Shown here in pieces: positions 1 to 10,746 of a DNA stretch of 64,000 nt (positions are counted from its first letter, which is position 1; the number at the start of each line of letters is the position of its first letter). The stretch covers positions 1,485,374-1,549,373 of the forward strand of contig NC_092014.1 of assembly GCF_042242105.1 (NCBI RefSeq). Reading direction: 5' to 3'. The notes below the pieces were generated by a model, which was not told where the DNA came from, searched no databases, and was given only the letters and a program-made list of their open reading frames with translations. Source of the stretch: Pempheris klunzingeri. Its lineage: Eukaryota; Chordata; Actinopteri; Acropomatiformes; Pempheridae. A program made the position numbers and the translations under genes.

Positions 1-411
1 CCAGGTGTGCCAGGTTAGCCCAGCCGGGGACCTGCAACACAAAAGCCAGAGAGAGAGAGAGAAGGCCCAGGCTCTGGGGCCGTAACAGTTCACAGCTCAA
101 AGGACAAATAAACCTGATAAATACAGAAAAGCCTTATAGACACAGACAGAAAGGTTCTGTACAGTAATACAATGATCATAACGAAACAACAGCAGGGGGG
201 ATCATTGTCGTCTATGGACTGGTGGAGTAATAATAAAGTGCCTTTAGTGCTGGTGGGTGGTGCTGCAGCTCCTCCTCACACCTGGGGTGTCCCAGTCTGA
301 GCTGCTGAAGGCCCGCACAGTCTGATGCACAGGGTGGGAGGTGTTGTCCATGATGGAGGACAGTTTGGGCAAGATCCTCCTCTCCACCACCACCTCCATG
401 GAGTCCAGGGG
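1..411 (-). repeat. LINE-type retrotransposon 3' remnant
   Basis: Read on the minus strand, about 411 to 230 translates to a stretch containing MEVVVERRILPKLSSIMDN followed by TSHPVHQTV. This resembles the C-terminal tail of reverse transcriptases from fish LINE elements, where a KLLSIMDNTSHPLH-like motif is common. It then runs into a stop and a non-coding 3' tail. No reverse transcriptase core is present, so this is a 5'-truncated dead copy. The family was recognised from memory and was not searched. Confidence 0.55.
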
Positions 412-930
412 GGGGACCGCAGGAAAGAAAGAGAAGAAGAAGAGGAGAGTCTGTGTCGTCGGTCCAGTTTGTTATTCAGCTGAACAGAACAAACACAACA
501 TTCAGTTAGTTTTATAAAAAAACATCTGTTAACATGCCCGTTTAATCCAATAACAGTTTTCCAGGGACATTTTTCAGTCTTCAGGAGGTGACGCGCTTCT
601 CCTCACTAAGAAATAGTTCCTCTAAACCCACTGGTTGTGTTCACGTCTCTCAGTGTGAGCAGGTTTACTGCTCCTCTTCTTCTCACTGTTACATTAGAAC
701 TGACTGTTACAACAAAAAGTAAAGTGTCTCATATGTTTCTCAGACGTTGTTCAGGTCAGTGTGAGCTGACAGACCGGTGTCTCCTCTAGTGTTTTGACAA
801 GCAGATGTAATATCTTGATTGTAAGAAACACAAAGTTCTTGTTCTGTAAACATCTTCCTGTTAGACACAAGCCTACGCAGACAACGCTGACAGCTGCTGG
901 AGACTGACGCACAAAGCTCTCACAATAATT
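412..930. other. Intergenic, no gene seen
   Basis: AT-rich unique-looking sequence between the LINE remnant and the first hAT-like copy. No coding, RNA or repeat signal was recognised. Confidence 0.5.
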
Positions 931-2005
931 ATCAACAATGACTTAACAAGGTGGGAAACAGATCAAATCAATATCACACATTTAATTTCTATTCATCTCA
1001 GCAACTGTTTAAATTTTCAGATGATCACTTCTACAACATTTCATAGAACAAATGTTCCATTTTCACTTCCCACTGACAAAGAGCCTTTAAACACATCATC
1101 AACTATGTTTGTAAAAGTGATCAATTATTTAATGTTTAAGAAAAATCAACTTTCATATTTTTAAATAAATCTTACCACATTTTAAATTAATGAACAAATC
1201 TGCGGTATTTTTAACAAAATTATATCTGTTTACATTTCATGAAGACACTTTTGAATTGAACACAATTAAAGATCAATATTTTTATTTACCGTTGCCATGA
1301 CACCGCCATGTTGCCCCTGACAACATCTGGTATCTGTTTGAAAATGTGGAGCTCTAAACGAGGCTTCGGCTGCTTGTTGGGATTTTTCCTCCGGCCTGGT
1401 GAAAACAGACTGCTGCTTACCCAAAGCTGCCTTCAGCTCACGGGCTGTTTCTGCCCGTAGCTTCCCGGTGGGCAGTTAGCATGCTAGTTAGCATGCTAGT
1501 TAGCATGGCAGTTAGCATGCTAGCTCTGTGACCCGTAGTGAAGTGTCTCTCCACATTGTGCCGCTTTGTCGTCGCCCCGCAAATGAGACACACGCAGTTT
1601 TCTTTCACAGTAGTAACAAAGAACTCTTCCTCCCACTCACTGTGAAAATGATGAGCTTTCTTTCTTTTTTCTGACATGTTTTTTGGGTTAGAAACCGCCC
1701 GCTAGCTTACTCTCCACGAGCGCCACAGTTCTGTCATGCGCACAACACTGACCTTTGACCTTTGAACTCGAAGAGATCAGAGTTCACCTAAAACTATCTT
1801 AACTCTTTTATTTTTAAGATATTGTCATTTTCAAATCTATATAAATGTAAGCGTGATTAAAAAAAGAATAGCAACAGAAAAAAAATAAATTTTAGACGCA
1901 GCTCACTGGTGAGTTGTGCTATTTTTAGAACAGGCCTGCGGGGGGCGACTGATGTGGTCCTTGGGGGCGACCTGGTGCCCGTGGGCACCGTGTTGGTGAC
2001 CCCTG
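931..2005 (-). mobile_element. hAT-like DNA transposon, truncated copy 1
   Basis: This copy matches the element at 2061-3324 over almost its whole length, starting at the shared CACAATAATTATCAACAATG. It ends in GTTGGTGACCCCTG at 1992-2005, the terminal inverted repeat of the second copy. The opposite end is missing, so the copy is truncated. CAGGGGTNNCCAA-type termini are typical of hAT elements. On the minus strand it carries a short zinc-finger reading frame (1438-1677). Confidence 0.7.
1438..1677 (-). pseudogene. N-terminal zinc-finger fragment of a hAT-type transposase
   Basis: A 79-residue frame begins MSEKRKKAHHFHSEWEEEFF and contains the zinc-finger core CLICGATTKRHNVERHF with a following H, a C2H2 arrangement like the BED/SPIN-DOC-type fingers at the N-terminus of fish hAT transposases and GTF2IRD2-like domesticated relatives. 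After the finger it degenerates into repeats of MLT(A/S), created by a short GCTAACTAGCAT tandem repeat, and then stops. There is no dimerisation or DDE catalytic region. In the second copy the same finger frame ends sooner because a small deletion in the tandem repeat shifts it. It is probably non-functional; exaptation as a small DNA-binding peptide is only a remote possibility. Confidence 0.5.
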
Positions 2006-2060
2006 ATCTAAACTAATTCTTTTATTTTTAAGATATTGTCATTTTCAAGTCTATATAAAT

Positions 2061-3324
2061 CAGGGGTCACCAACCTTTTAGAAACTGAGAGCTACTTCCT
2101 GGTACTGAGTCAGACGAAGGGCTACCGGTTTGTCACACTGCTCTGAAATAACAAATGAGCTCAGTTTGCCTTTAGTTATATATTATTATTATTAATGATT
2201 AATGATACTCATCTACGTGAAGACACTGATCACGTTAGTGATTTCTCACAATAATTATCAACAATGACTTAACAAGGTGGGAAACAGATCAAATCAATAT
2301 TACACATTTAATTTCTATTAATCTCAGCAACTGTTTAAATTTTCAGATGATCACTTCTACAACATTTCATAGAACAAATGTTCCATTTTCACTTCCCACT
2401 GACAAAGAGCCTTTAAACACATCATCAACTATGTTTGGAAAAGTTATCAATTAAATAATGTTTAAGAAAAATCAACTTTCATATTTTTAAATAAATCTTA
2501 CCACATTTTAAACTGATGAACAAATCTGCGGCATTTTTAACAAAATGATCTGTTCACATTTCATGAAGACACTTTTGAATTGAACACAATTAAAGATCAA
2601 TATTTTTATTTACCGTTGCCATGACACCGCCATGTTGCTCCTGACAACATCTGGTATCTGTTTGAAAATGTGGAGCTCTAAACGAGGCTTCGGCTGCTTG
2701 TTGGGATTTTTCCTCCGGCCTGGTGAAAACAGACTGCTGCTTACCCAAAGCTGCCTTCAGCTCACGGGCTGTTTCTGCCCGTAGCTTCCCGGTGGGCAGT
2801 TAGCATGCTAGTTAGCATGCTAGTTAGCATGGCAGTTAGCTCTGTGACCCGTAGTGAAGTGTCTCTCCACATTGAGCCGCTTTGTCGTCGCCCCGCAAAT
2901 GAGACACACGCAGTTTTCTTTCACAGTAGAAACAAAGAACTCTTCCTCCCACTCACTGTGAAAATGATGAGCTTTCTTTCTTTTTTCTGACATGTTTTTT
3001 GGGTTAGAAACCGCCCGCTAGCTTACTCTCCACGAGCGCCACAGTTGTGTCATGCGCACAACACTGACCTTTGACCTTTGAACTCGAAGAGGTCAGAGTT
3101 CACCTAAAACTATCTAAACTAATTCTTTTATTTTTAAGATATTGTCATTTTCAAATCTATATAAATGTAAGTGTGATTAAAAAAAGAATAGCAACAGAAA
3201 AAAATTAATTTTAGATGCAGCTCACTGGTGAGTTGTGTTATTTTTAGAACAGGCCTGTGGGGGGCGACTCATGTGGTCCTTGGGGGCGACCTGGTGCCGG
3301 CGGGCACCGTGTTGGTGACCCCTG
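2061..3324. mobile_element. hAT-like DNA transposon copy 2 with both terminal inverted repeats
   Basis: The left end CAGGGGTCACCAAC (2061-2074) is the exact inverse of the right end GTTGGTGACCCCTG (3311-3324), giving a 1264-bp element. No 8-bp target duplication is visible: the left flank is ATATAAAT and the right flank CTGCAGAG. The 55 bases just left of it (2006-2060) repeat a piece of the element's own interior (about 3110-3165), so the two copies arose by nesting or recombination, not by simple independent insertion. Confidence 0.7.
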
Positions 3325-4113
3325 CTGCAGAGGTTAGCCTAGCGTAGCTTAGCATACAGAGTGGAATCAGGGGGAAACAGCTAGCCTGACTGTCTGCAGT
3401 ACAAAAACACCTGATTAACATGTGTGGTTAACCGGTGTTGCTAGGCAACCATCAGGCCGTGTTGACTCTTTCACCTGCAGTGGTTAGCCTAGCTTAGCAT
3501 AAAGACCGAAGGCTGGACACGGAACGGGTCGATACCTGACACCTGCTGACCTGAAGATGTTTCTGCTGTTTATTCGGCAGGTTAGCATGTTAGCTTAGCG
3601 TTGGCATGCCGCTAACGTGGCTCCCCTTTCGGAGGGTTGGTGGGTGGAGCCTGTTCCACTTGTGGGAGCTGACCAATCAGAGCAGACTGGGCTCTTAAAG
3701 AGACAGGAGCGCTCAAAAAGAGCCCGAACAGAGCAGCATGTTTTAAATAATACACATAATAATTTTATTTATGATTATAGATTTTAATAATAAACACATT
3801 AGTGGTCGTTAGTGATGAGAAATGATCTTTATATAAAAGTATAAACACACTAAAAAATCTGAATGTTGTTTTTTTTACTTTGTTGATATGAAGTCGAAGG
3901 TGGAGACAGAAGAGACGGGATTACGATTGATCTCTAGAATCAGAATAATCCAGATTATTTCTGAGTTGACTGCTGTTTCTTATGGTTATGGCCAAAAACA
4001 TCCAACAACAGCGACAACAGGAGAAAGTGAGTAAGCAGACTCCTCCTAAAGGGTCACATTTAAAGACTCTGGACACTTCCGGACTACAAATGGATGAATA
4101 AGGGCATCACAGC

Positions 4114-4114
4114 G

Positions 4115-4145
<31 letters not shown>

Positions 4146-4154
4146 TGTGTGTGT
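4114..4154. repeat. (TG)n microsatellite
   Basis: About 20 dinucleotide units with one interruption near the 3' end. Confidence 0.9.
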
Positions 4155-5657
4155 CGGGTCTCCATGTGTCTCGTGAACGCGCCTCGCGCTCTTCTGATCA
4201 TTCCGTGGAGCAGAGCGCGCGGAGGAGCAGATTCAGGTCTGTGTCACATCATCATCTTCATCTTCATCTTCATTCCTATCACTATCATTACTAAAACCAT
4301 CTTTGTTTATTGGTGTCGGTGAGTTAACAGCTGTAGTTTTACGGTTGTCACGTTATTTGAGCGCAGATGTGTTTACGGTCCGCTGGAGAATCCGGATTTT
4401 AGCCTCCACACAGCAAAACTTCAGATTTATCCAAAATGTTATTTGCTGTTTTTGGTCTATTATATATATATATATATTTGTGCTGTTGCAGTATTTGTGT
4501 GTTTTCACTGCTCTCATGTGTTTCTTCACCTTGATTTTCCTTTATTTATTGATTGATTGATTTTTTAATTGAAATAGTGTGAATGTTATTTCAGTCAGCT
4601 GGACCGTCTCAGTCTGATTCAGGTCTTATCTGCTGGACAAAATGTTCATTAAATGAGTTACAGCTGACATTTCTGTCCATCAACAGGATAAACTGGCTTT
4701 TGGACGTTTTGTTTTATTACAGTTGTGGATGAATGTTTGTTAAATCTGATCTGAAGACAGTTCGACAGCTCTTAAATTAAACCTGGATTAAAGTAAATTT
4801 ATATTAAAAGCAAATTAGAATCAGTTTTTGATCAGTTTTAACTATCGACACACAGAAATATAAAACTATAAAAACCCGATGATTAGTTTCTTCATTGACT
4901 GATTAATAATTTCGTATGTTAATGATTAAAAAAAGAAGCTTGAGTCCAGAGAATATTTCTGAAACGACTAATCGATCGACTAATCTATTGATCACCTTGT
5001 AGTTGCAGCTCTTAAATATATAAAAACTGTTACATAAAACAACATTTAATATCTTTATACAATTCAAACTGTAAGTGCAAACAGTGCAGGAATAAAAAAT
5101 GATAATAAATGTTTGATTTGATAATTAACTGATCGGGGTCGCTTGAGTACGGAAGCTCTTTCATGCCATCAAAATAAATAAATGCCTTAAAAACTGAGAA
5201 ATAAAAAAAGTAGTATATCATAACAAGAACGTCAAAAGTGTAAGAAAATACTCAACATTTTAAAAATGACATATTCTGAAATAAATAAAATGATCAGACT
5301 TCCGTACAGTCTAATGTAACATTAAAGTAATGTTAATGAACGTGTCCGTTACTGTTTGAGTGCTGATTAATTAATTGATTTGTTTACCTGCTGTGTTAAC
5401 GAGTTAATTCTGCTGTTGAGTGAAATAGAGAAAAATAGAGAAATAATAATAATGATCAGTGATGAGAAGTGAAGCCGAGGCGTTCACGCTCTCCTGTCGG
5501 GGCAGTAAAGTGGAGTTTTTCAGACGTCGGAGCCGAGACGCAACATTCCCCAACCTGTGCACAAATATAACAAGTAGCCTACATGAGCTCTGTGACCTGG
5601 CAACAAATAGAGCATCTGTAAAGCCGAGATCCAACACGAGCTGCCGAAGAGCTCTCC

Positions 5658-5658
<1 letters not shown>

Positions 5659-5688
<30 letters not shown>
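5659..5688. repeat. (GT)n microsatellite
   Basis: About 15 dinucleotide units, 140 bp before the receptor's first coding exon. Confidence 0.9.
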
Positions 5689-5691
<3 letters not shown>

Positions 5692-5863
5692 CCGCAGGTA
5701 GATCAATGCATGCTGGGATACGCTCAGCGGTGCTAAAGGAAACACTCAGATCCTCTCTGAAACGCGGTGCGTTCGAAGCCACTGACTGAGTTCAAACTAT
5801 GCTGTTTTGATTTCCCGCCACCTCTGCAGACGCTCCCCTCCGAGCATGTCCACCTGATCCAAA

Positions 5864-8800
5864 ATGGCCGACGCGACCAACAGCAGCACGGCTCTGACGG
5901 ACTACTTCCTGGCCAGCGACGACGTGGACTACGAGATTCCCCCGGACGAGATCCCCGACACCACGCGGGGCCGGGCCTTCTTCGTGGCCACCATCGTCAT
6001 CGCCGCGGTCCTGGTGGGCATCATGTTGGTCTGCGGCGTGGGGAACTGTCTGTTCATCGCCAGCCTCGCCCGCTACAAGCAGCTCCGCAACCTGACCAAC
6101 CTGCTGGTCGCCAACCTGGCCGTGTCGGACGTGCTGGTGGCGGCGGTGTGCTGCCCCTTCCTGCTGGACTACTACGTGGTCAAACAGTTGTCGTGGGATC
6201 ACGGCCTGCTGCTCTGCGCCTCCACCAACTACCTGCGCACCGTCTCCCTCTACGTGTCCACCAACGCACTGCTGGCCATCGCGGTGGACAGGTGGGTCTA
6301 CCTGCACCTGCACCACACAGGTGTCAAGTTTTCACCGGGTTTTATGTGACTGTTGGACTATTGTTTATTCTATCATCACATTATTATTCTTTATCATTCA
6401 GGTAAAAGACACATAATGACTACAAACTGACCACAAAGAGACACATAACAACCACAAAGAGACACAAAACGACCACAAAGAGACAAAACGACCACAAAGA
6501 GACACAAAACTACCACAAAGAGACACAAAACACATAACAACCACAAAGAGACACAAAACACCCACAAAGAGACAAAACGACCACAAAGAGACACAAAACA
6601 ACCACAAAGAGACACAAAACGACCACAAAGAGACACAAAACGACCTTAAAGAGACACAAAACTACCACAAAAAGACACAAAACGACCACAAAGAGACACA
6701 AAACGACCACAAAGAGACACAAAACCACAAATGGACACAAAATGACCACCATGTGGTGAAAATAGTGAGTAATGGCAGAAATCTGTGGAACTGGTCCTCC
6801 GCTAACCTCTAAGATCCTTTTTATTTCACCACAAACAGCCGTTATAGCACTCTCTTCAAACACACCAGACTCCATTAACAAAAACAGTAATTTTACCTCA
6901 CAGTGTAAGGGAGTTGCCTCAATCAGTGAGTTGGTTTACGTGATTGTGTGTTACACAAATGTTGTGTTGGATTCAAACTCATCCTTCAAAACACTGAAAA
7001 CTAATCTTCAGTAACACAACCAAACTAGCAGATCAAGACCAGCAGCTCCTGAGTTCTGTCAGGTAAAACTACTGTTTTTGTCAATAGAGTCTGGTGGGTT
7101 TAAATAGCACGACACAACGACTGTTTCGGGTTAAACAGAAAGGAATAAATTGCTGCCATTACAGCCTGTTTGCCAATCTACTGCTCCAATTTCAAAACTT
7201 TGAATACTACCCAGCCATATTGAATCCAGAATATGTAAAAATAGGACCCGGGCTTAAAAAATACCAGAATGTTCCTTAAATGACGTCTCACTCTGTAATA
7301 TCAAAAACAGTCTCTAGTTTTTGGTTGAAGATGTCGTGGGTTTGAAGGTGAGCAGGGAGGTTTAGGACGGCCGTCATTGACCAGATGTGACGCAGACATG
7401 TGACCTGCTCGTCCATCAGTGTGTGGTGATGTAGCGGTGATGAAAGGGCGTTGACGGTGCCGACATGTGATCGTTAGAAGGAGGCGTAGTTCGGAGGGAT
7501 GAACCACATCCGCTCGTCCACCTCCACGTTTGATTACTTCTGTGTTGACCTTTGTTACACCCTTCGCTGAGAGGACGGTTTTCTTCTCTGTTAAAGAAAG
7601 ACGCTTAGATTTCAGATTTGATAATGTAATTATTAGTGTTCTGTTCAAACACACCAGACTCCATTGACAAAAAGAGGAATTTTACGTGGGAGCTGCTGTT
7701 TACCGCTGCCTCATTGGTTCATTTGTTTGTGTTATTGTCTGACTTTTGTGTTTTAAAAGGTCACTTCAGATCCAACACAATACTCCTGTGACAAACAATA
7801 ACACAAAGAAACTAACCGATGGAGGCAGCAGAAGACCAGTAACTACCCTGTAAAATCCCTGTTTTTGTGAATGTAGTCTGGTGTGTGTGCTGTTTGTGGT
7901 TAAACCAAAAGGATCTTCCAGGTCTCTCTCTGTAGGGATCCTTTCCATGATGCTGTCACACACTTAGAATAACACTCTGAGCCTGTCAGTGGATCAAACA
8001 AGCTCTTTTAGTAGACCTACTGTGATCGGGCACTATTAAAAACTTTGATGCTCTCAGTAGTGTTGTATTGAGATCTCTCATGTCTGATATTCTTCTTGAT
8101 ATCCATGTTTATTGATTTCAAAAAGGGTTAAACAATAAAGGATGAAAGAGCACGACAAAAGTTTGGATTAGTGGCTAACATTAGCGTGTTAGCATTCCAA
8201 AGTAGCGACTGTAAGCATGTCAGCCTGCCAACATCAGCACTGGCTGCACCACAGAGAGACAGGAAGCAGGTAGCGGATCAGGTGATGCTATACAGGAAGC
8301 TAACGGCGGCTCCACATCAAACAGACCTGAGAGCAGACGTCAGGACTCTGAGGACGCTCTGACTGGAGATGATTTACATTAGGCCGAGATAAAAGCTGCT
8401 TCTGGGCTCCACTCAGCTCCTGAATCTCATCCATCATGGGCACTTCAGGACCAGCAGCCCCCCCCGTTTAATTTATCTCGGCTGACAGCTCCTGTGATGT
8501 ATAAATAGCATCCGTGGAGAGGAAAGATGGATAATCTGTGTGTATCCGGGGACGAGGCTCCAGGTTCCTTGTTAGTGTCTCAGCTCTGTGTCAACACCTC
8601 CGGACGCATGTTCCTCTCTGCTCTGAATTATTTAACCACTGGAAATCTATGTTCCAAAATGTTTTTGGGCAGGCGATAAAACCTGAACCTTTAAATCGCC
8701 GTAATCTGTTTGTGTTCGGCTGCCAGTTTCATGGCTTCAGATGATTTCTTTTCCCAGTTCAGATGAAATAAACAAACTTTCTCCATCTCTGCCGAACACG

Positions 8801-10746
8801 CAACGCCACTATTTAAACACCTGCTCAGATTAATCACAATAAATCACAAACTAATTATTCAGAATATTAACTTTAACTTGAGTTCATGAGAAAAATAAAG
8901 AAACGCAGATTAATGCCTCATTTCAGTGTCTCAAAATGTCCCCCGATCATCCGAAGGCTGCAGTTAGCCAGTTAACTTCTGCTTTTCCTTTCAGTTACAC
9001 TCAGAGAGAATCATTTAAGGTGATTAATGTCAAACTGACATTAAAAAGGTTGTTTTTAAGGAAGGTTTGCGCTGCGACGCCCAAAAAATACCTAAACTTT
9101 CCCCTTTACGAGAAGAGAAGCTGATGTTTTTGTCCTCCAGAGTGTCGGAGAGTCACGGCTAGTCCGAGACCAGCAGACATGTCAAACTCAAGGCCCGTGA
9201 GATTATTTCATGTGACTATTAGGAACAAAGGCCCGTCGGTAACCAGCACTCTACCTCCCATACTACAAATCCCACAATGCACTGAGCAGCTGCCGCGCTA
9301 GTCCAACCTGTGCAGCAGGTATAATGATACACTGATCAGCTGATCAATGGCTAAAGGAAAAGTGGACTTTGAACACAGAGACTTTCACAGCAGGTGAGTT
9401 TTACCTGTTTGTCTGTCGGAGGTAAAACCTGTGAGTCTGTTTGATGGAGCCGTGATTAAAGAATATAAATATAAGACGACACAAAAATAATTATTTAAAG
9501 TTCTATTTATTTTATTGAGGAAAAGTTGTTGAAGTTTGTCTGTTTAAATTCATATTTCTGGATAAAATATATATTATATTATTATATACTATAATAAAAG
9601 AGTCTTCACTAAATGTTGAACCCGTTTGGCCGACGACTTAGACCCTGTTTTAAATTTTGGCCCCTTCTTTGATTGAGTTTGACCCCCCTCTGATTTACAG
9701 TATAACCAGAACCGATACCAAACGCCGAGGCTGCAACTCCTCACAAACTGAAAAGGGAACGAACTAAGAACCAGAGTCAGGAACACAAAAACTAACAGCA
9801 GCTAACAAAACAATACACAACAACTTAGCTGCAGAGTCTCAGGGGTGGAGGCGGGAACCAGGAACCAGGACAGGTGGAGCAGGTCTGTCTGGGTGGAAGC
9901 CTGAACCAGACTTCGGTAGCAGCAGGTGCAATCACACCCAGAGAGAGACCGACAGAACCGGGCCGCCTCGAGACCCAGGGGCCGGAGCCGGTGCAGTGGT
10001 CCTGACCCGGAGCCACACTCAGGTTTCTCTCTCTCTCCACCTGCAGGTACATGGCCATCCTCCACCCTCTGAGGCCCCGTATGAAGCACCAGACGGCGTA
10101 CTGCGTCATCCTGACCGTTTGGATCGTCCCCATCTTCATCGCCATCCCGTCCGCCTACATGGCCTCTGAGACCACGTACCCGCACGTGGACGGCAGCACC
10201 TTCAAGACCTTCTGCGCTCAGATCTGGCCCGTGGACCAGCAGGTCCTCTACCGCTCCTACTTCCTCCTCATCTTCGCTCTGGAGTTCCTCGGCCCGGTGA
10301 CCGTCATGGCCGTCTGCTACGTCCAGATCTCCAGGGAGTTGTGGTTCAAGGACGTTCCGGGTTTCCAGACGGAGCAGATCAGGAAGAGGCTCCGGAGGCG
10401 TCGGAGGACGGTGGTGGTGCTGATCCTGGTGCTGGTCGCCTACGTCCTGTGCTGGGCGCCGTACTACGGCTTCGCCCTGCTGCGGGACTTTTACCCCACC
10501 CTCATCTCCGGGGACAGGAACTCCCTGGTGGCCTTCTACATCATCGAGTGCATCGCCATGAGCAACGGGGTCATCAACACCCTCTGCTTCATGAGCGTCC
10601 GCAGCAACAACAAGCGTCTGAAGAAGGCGGCCAGGTTCCAGCTGAGGCTGGTGACGTTTGTGGCCACCAAGTCGATGGATGACGGGGAGGCGCGGACCTC
10701 CTCCCTCCGAGTGACGGAGGACGTGGAGAGAGCTCGGCTGAGGTAG
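5864..10746 (+). CDS. prokr1: Prokineticin receptor (class A GPCR), two coding exons
   Basis: CDS is join(5864..6291, 10047..10746), 375 residues, close to the roughly 390 of the family. Prokineticin receptors are Gq-coupled plasma-membrane receptors for the peptides PROK1/PROK2. Visible features: an extracellular N-terminus with an N-S-S glycosylation sequon at residue 6; TM1 near 38-62 ending in GVGN; the TM2 motif [13 protein letters not shown]; the family signature [22 protein letters not shown] at 142-144; [38 protein letters not shown] in the third loop; CWAP at 278-281; and NTLCF in TM7 in place of NPxxY. The intron splits the DRY arginine codon (AG|G), with donor GTGGGT and acceptor CTGCAG, the position I recall for PROKR genes. 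The start ATG follows CCAAA and a 3' splice site at 5829, implying a non-coding 5' exon. Synteny favours PROKR1 over PROKR2; the a/b duplicate is undetermined. Confidence 0.93.
6400..6735. repeat. 21-bp minisatellite, intron 1 of the prokineticin receptor
   Basis: About 15 imperfect copies of CAAAGAGACACAAAACGACC plus one base, with some shortened units. The unit is a multiple of three, which creates long apparent frames rich in SLCGRFV/CLFVVVL on the opposite strand; these are artefacts. Confidence 0.9.
6770..7290. repeat. Fold-back (inverted-repeat) element copy A
   Basis: The left arm carries CCACAAACAGCCGTTATAGC and CACACCAGACTCCATTAACA. The right arm carries the inverse (TCAATAGAGTCTGGTGGG) and ends AATAGGACCCGGGCTTAAA. 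The arms are diverged, and the centre contains CAACACAAT/AACACAAC motifs shared with other copies. Confidence 0.65.
7641..8030. repeat. Fold-back element copy B
   Basis: A short left arm (CACACCAGACTCCATTGACA) pairs with a longer right arm containing GAATGTAGTCTGGTGTGTG, GGTTAAACCAAAAGGATCTT and CTCTCTGTAGGGATCCTTTC. The right arm is nearly identical to those of the copies at 19680, 22745 and 36275. Confidence 0.75.
9174..9440. mobile_element. hAT (Charlie-like) transposon 5' fragment
   Basis: Starts CAGACATGTCAAACTCAAGG, a terminus typical of Charlie-like hAT elements. It includes a start at 9347 reading [15 protein letters not shown], which resembles the first residues of hAT transposase and GTF2IRD2-like proteins, followed by a GTGAGT donor-like site. 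Only the 5' end is present. Closely related fragments lie inside the TRIM repeat units (53752 and 60562). Confidence 0.6.

Larger units (their letters stand above)
3325..5829. other. Upstream region of the prokineticin receptor gene
   Basis: No coding exon was recognised. It holds AGCCTAGC/TTAGCAT-type low-complexity sequence (3330-3620), a (TG)n tract (4114-4154), AT-rich sequence and a second (GT)n tract (5659-5688). A good 3' splice site, TTCCCGCCACCTCTGCAG, ends at 5829. At least one non-coding 5' exon of the receptor therefore probably lies in or before this stretch, but I could not place it. Confidence 0.5.

Noticed and set aside
5767-6405. Long alternative frames over prokineticin receptor exon 1 on both strands
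   Set aside because: Shadows of the GC-rich receptor exon; only the 5864 frame shows the GPCR motifs and fits the splice phase.
6394-6881. Hydrophobic repeat frames (SLCGRFV, CLFVVVL) that look like membrane proteins
   Set aside because: Translation artefacts of the 21-bp minisatellite in the prokineticin receptor intron.
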